Positions 13,062-13,815 of a stretch of DNA of 13,815 nt are shown here, piece after piece. Source of the stretch: Clostridiales bacterium (GTDB lineage Bacteria; Bacillota; Clostridia; Oscillospirales; Oscillospiraceae); assembly GCA_019421975.1 (NCBI GenBank), contig JAHZEE010000023.1, positions 1-13,815 on the forward strand, given 5' to 3'. The number at the start of each line of letters is the position of its first letter. The stretch's first letter is position 1. A program made the translations under genes and the position numbers. The notes under the pieces were generated by a model, which was not told where the DNA came from, made no database searches, and saw nothing but the letters and a program-made list of their open reading frames with translations.

Positions 13062-13815
13062 ATGAAGGTGCAAATGGAGGCCGCCGGCGGCCATTCGCGG
13101 CTCAGGCTGGGCGCACTGGAGGCGCTGCGGAGCCATCCTGCCGCGCGAGAGGTTGGGCGGCTGCTGGCCTCGGCCGGCGCGGGCTTTATCCTGGCCGGCG
13201 CTGGATTGGCGGGGGCGGTTCTGCCGCTGGCGGCTGCGTTTTTGGCCTCGGAGCGGACGGTTGCGCGCAGTGCAGCGGCGCTGCTGGGGGCCGCCGGCGG
13301 CGCGGTGGTATTTTGGGGTGCGCTGCAGGCGCTGGAGCTGGCTGCGATCTGCCTGCTGGTCTTTGCAGCGCGCTGTATCTTTGACGGCATTGTCTCAGCG
13401 GGCCGGGCCATGCCCGTACTGGTGGCGGCCGCCACTGCATCCGTGGGCTTCGTGTTTTTACTGGATACGGGCTTTGGCGTTTTGACAGTCAGCCAGTATC
13501 TGAGCAAGATTTTACTTACAACCGTGGCGGCGGTGGGGTTCCGCCGCAATGTCAAAGAGGCGACGGACTGGACGCTGCTGCTGGTGAGCGCCTGCTTTGT
13601 GGTGGGCCTGGGCGGCGTTGCGATTCCCGGCGGCGTGGCCCTGGGGGTGATGGCCGCCGCATTTCTGGCTGCCGCCGCTGACCACAGCGTGCGGGGACTG
13701 GCCGCGTCTGCCGCCTTCGGCATTGCGGCGGAGCTGCAGCTGCCCGGCAGCGGCGCAGCCGCTGCGCTGATGCTGGCGGCCATGATCAGCACAGTGGTGC
13801 CGAAGCTCTCCACCC
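13062..13815 (+). CDS. SpoIIE-like polytopic membrane protein, N-terminal part
   Basis: An open frame of 251 codons runs off the window end without a stop. AAGGAG at 13047-13052 selects the ATG at 13062 (ATG at 13053 is in frame but too close). After a basic/amphipathic start of about 35 residues (HSRLRLGALEALRSHPAAREVG) come many Ala/Gly/Leu-rich membrane segments, such as LLASAGAGFILAGAGL, GAVLPLAAAFLA, LELAAICLLVFAA and TLLLVSACFVVGLGG. This resembles the multi-span N-terminal region of stage II sporulation protein E, whose C-terminal PP2C phosphatase activates SigF in the forespore. The phosphatase part would lie beyond the window, so the name is unconfirmed. SpoIIE sits near other core genes in many Clostridia. 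It could be another polytopic membrane protein. Confidence 0.5.
   Translation, partial: MKVQMEAAGGHSRLRLGALEALRSHPAAREVGRLLASAGAGFILAGAGLAGAVLPLAAAFLASERTVARSAAALLGAAGGAVVFWGALQALELAAICLLVFAARCIFDGIVSAGRAMPVLVAAATASVGFVFLLDTGFGVLTVSQYLSKILLTTVAAVGFRRNVKEATDWTLLLVSACFVVGLGGVAIPGGVALGVMAAAFLAAAADHSVRGLAASAAFGIAAELQLPGSGAAAALMLAAMISTVVPKLST

Noticed and set aside
13043..13813. Minus-strand open frame rich in A, S, P and T
   Set aside because: It is antisense to the SpoIIE-like gene, which has a ribosome binding site and membrane segments.

Overview
The window looks like the chromosome of a GC-rich, spore-forming member of the Clostridia, probably of the Oscillospiraceae type (inference). The grounds are the Firmicutes gene order rimP-nusA-ylxR-ylxQ-infB-rbfA-nrnA-truB-ribF, consensus SigA-like promoters, strong Shine-Dalgarno sequences, a SpoIIE-like membrane protein, and a palindrome-rich intergenic element of a kind I associate with gut Clostridia.

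Layout. (1) Bases 1-1340 are relatively AT-rich and hold two related structured RNAs, each ending in an intrinsic terminator and each followed by a small XRE-type regulator gene. They resemble 6S RNA, but that identification is tentative. (2) Bases 1349-1516 hold a MITE-like palindromic repeat and a bidirectional terminator. (3) Bases 1526-2362 (minus) encode an unrecognised protein with about eight membrane spans. (4) Bases 2541-4552 are a two-gene operon: a metal-dependent amidohydrolase overlapping a class I fumarate/tartrate dehydratase alpha subunit. No beta subunit follows. (5) Bases 4599-12329 are the translation/transcription operon, with a clear promoter, a leader hairpin that resembles an attenuator, nine genes and a terminator. 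(6) Bases 12333-12917 (minus) encode a CYTH-domain protein convergent with ribF. (7) From 13062 to the window edge, divergent from it, starts a SpoIIE-like polytopic membrane protein.

The most striking observation is that two genes of the otherwise intact nusA operon are broken as written. rimP lacks about 14 codons of a conserved helix and then has an in-frame TAG. infB, normally essential, lacks about 17-18 codons at the junction of the GTPase domain and domain II, and the reading frame changes there. The flanking protein sequence is fully conserved on both sides in both cases. Either the assembly lost two short segments, or the operon really carries recent lesions; the sequence alone cannot decide.

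How the genes work together: RimP and RbfA mature the 30S subunit, NusA controls elongation and termination, YlxR and YlxQ are RNA-binding partners, InfB starts translation, NrnA degrades nanoRNA, TruB modifies tRNA U55 and RibF makes FMN/FAD.
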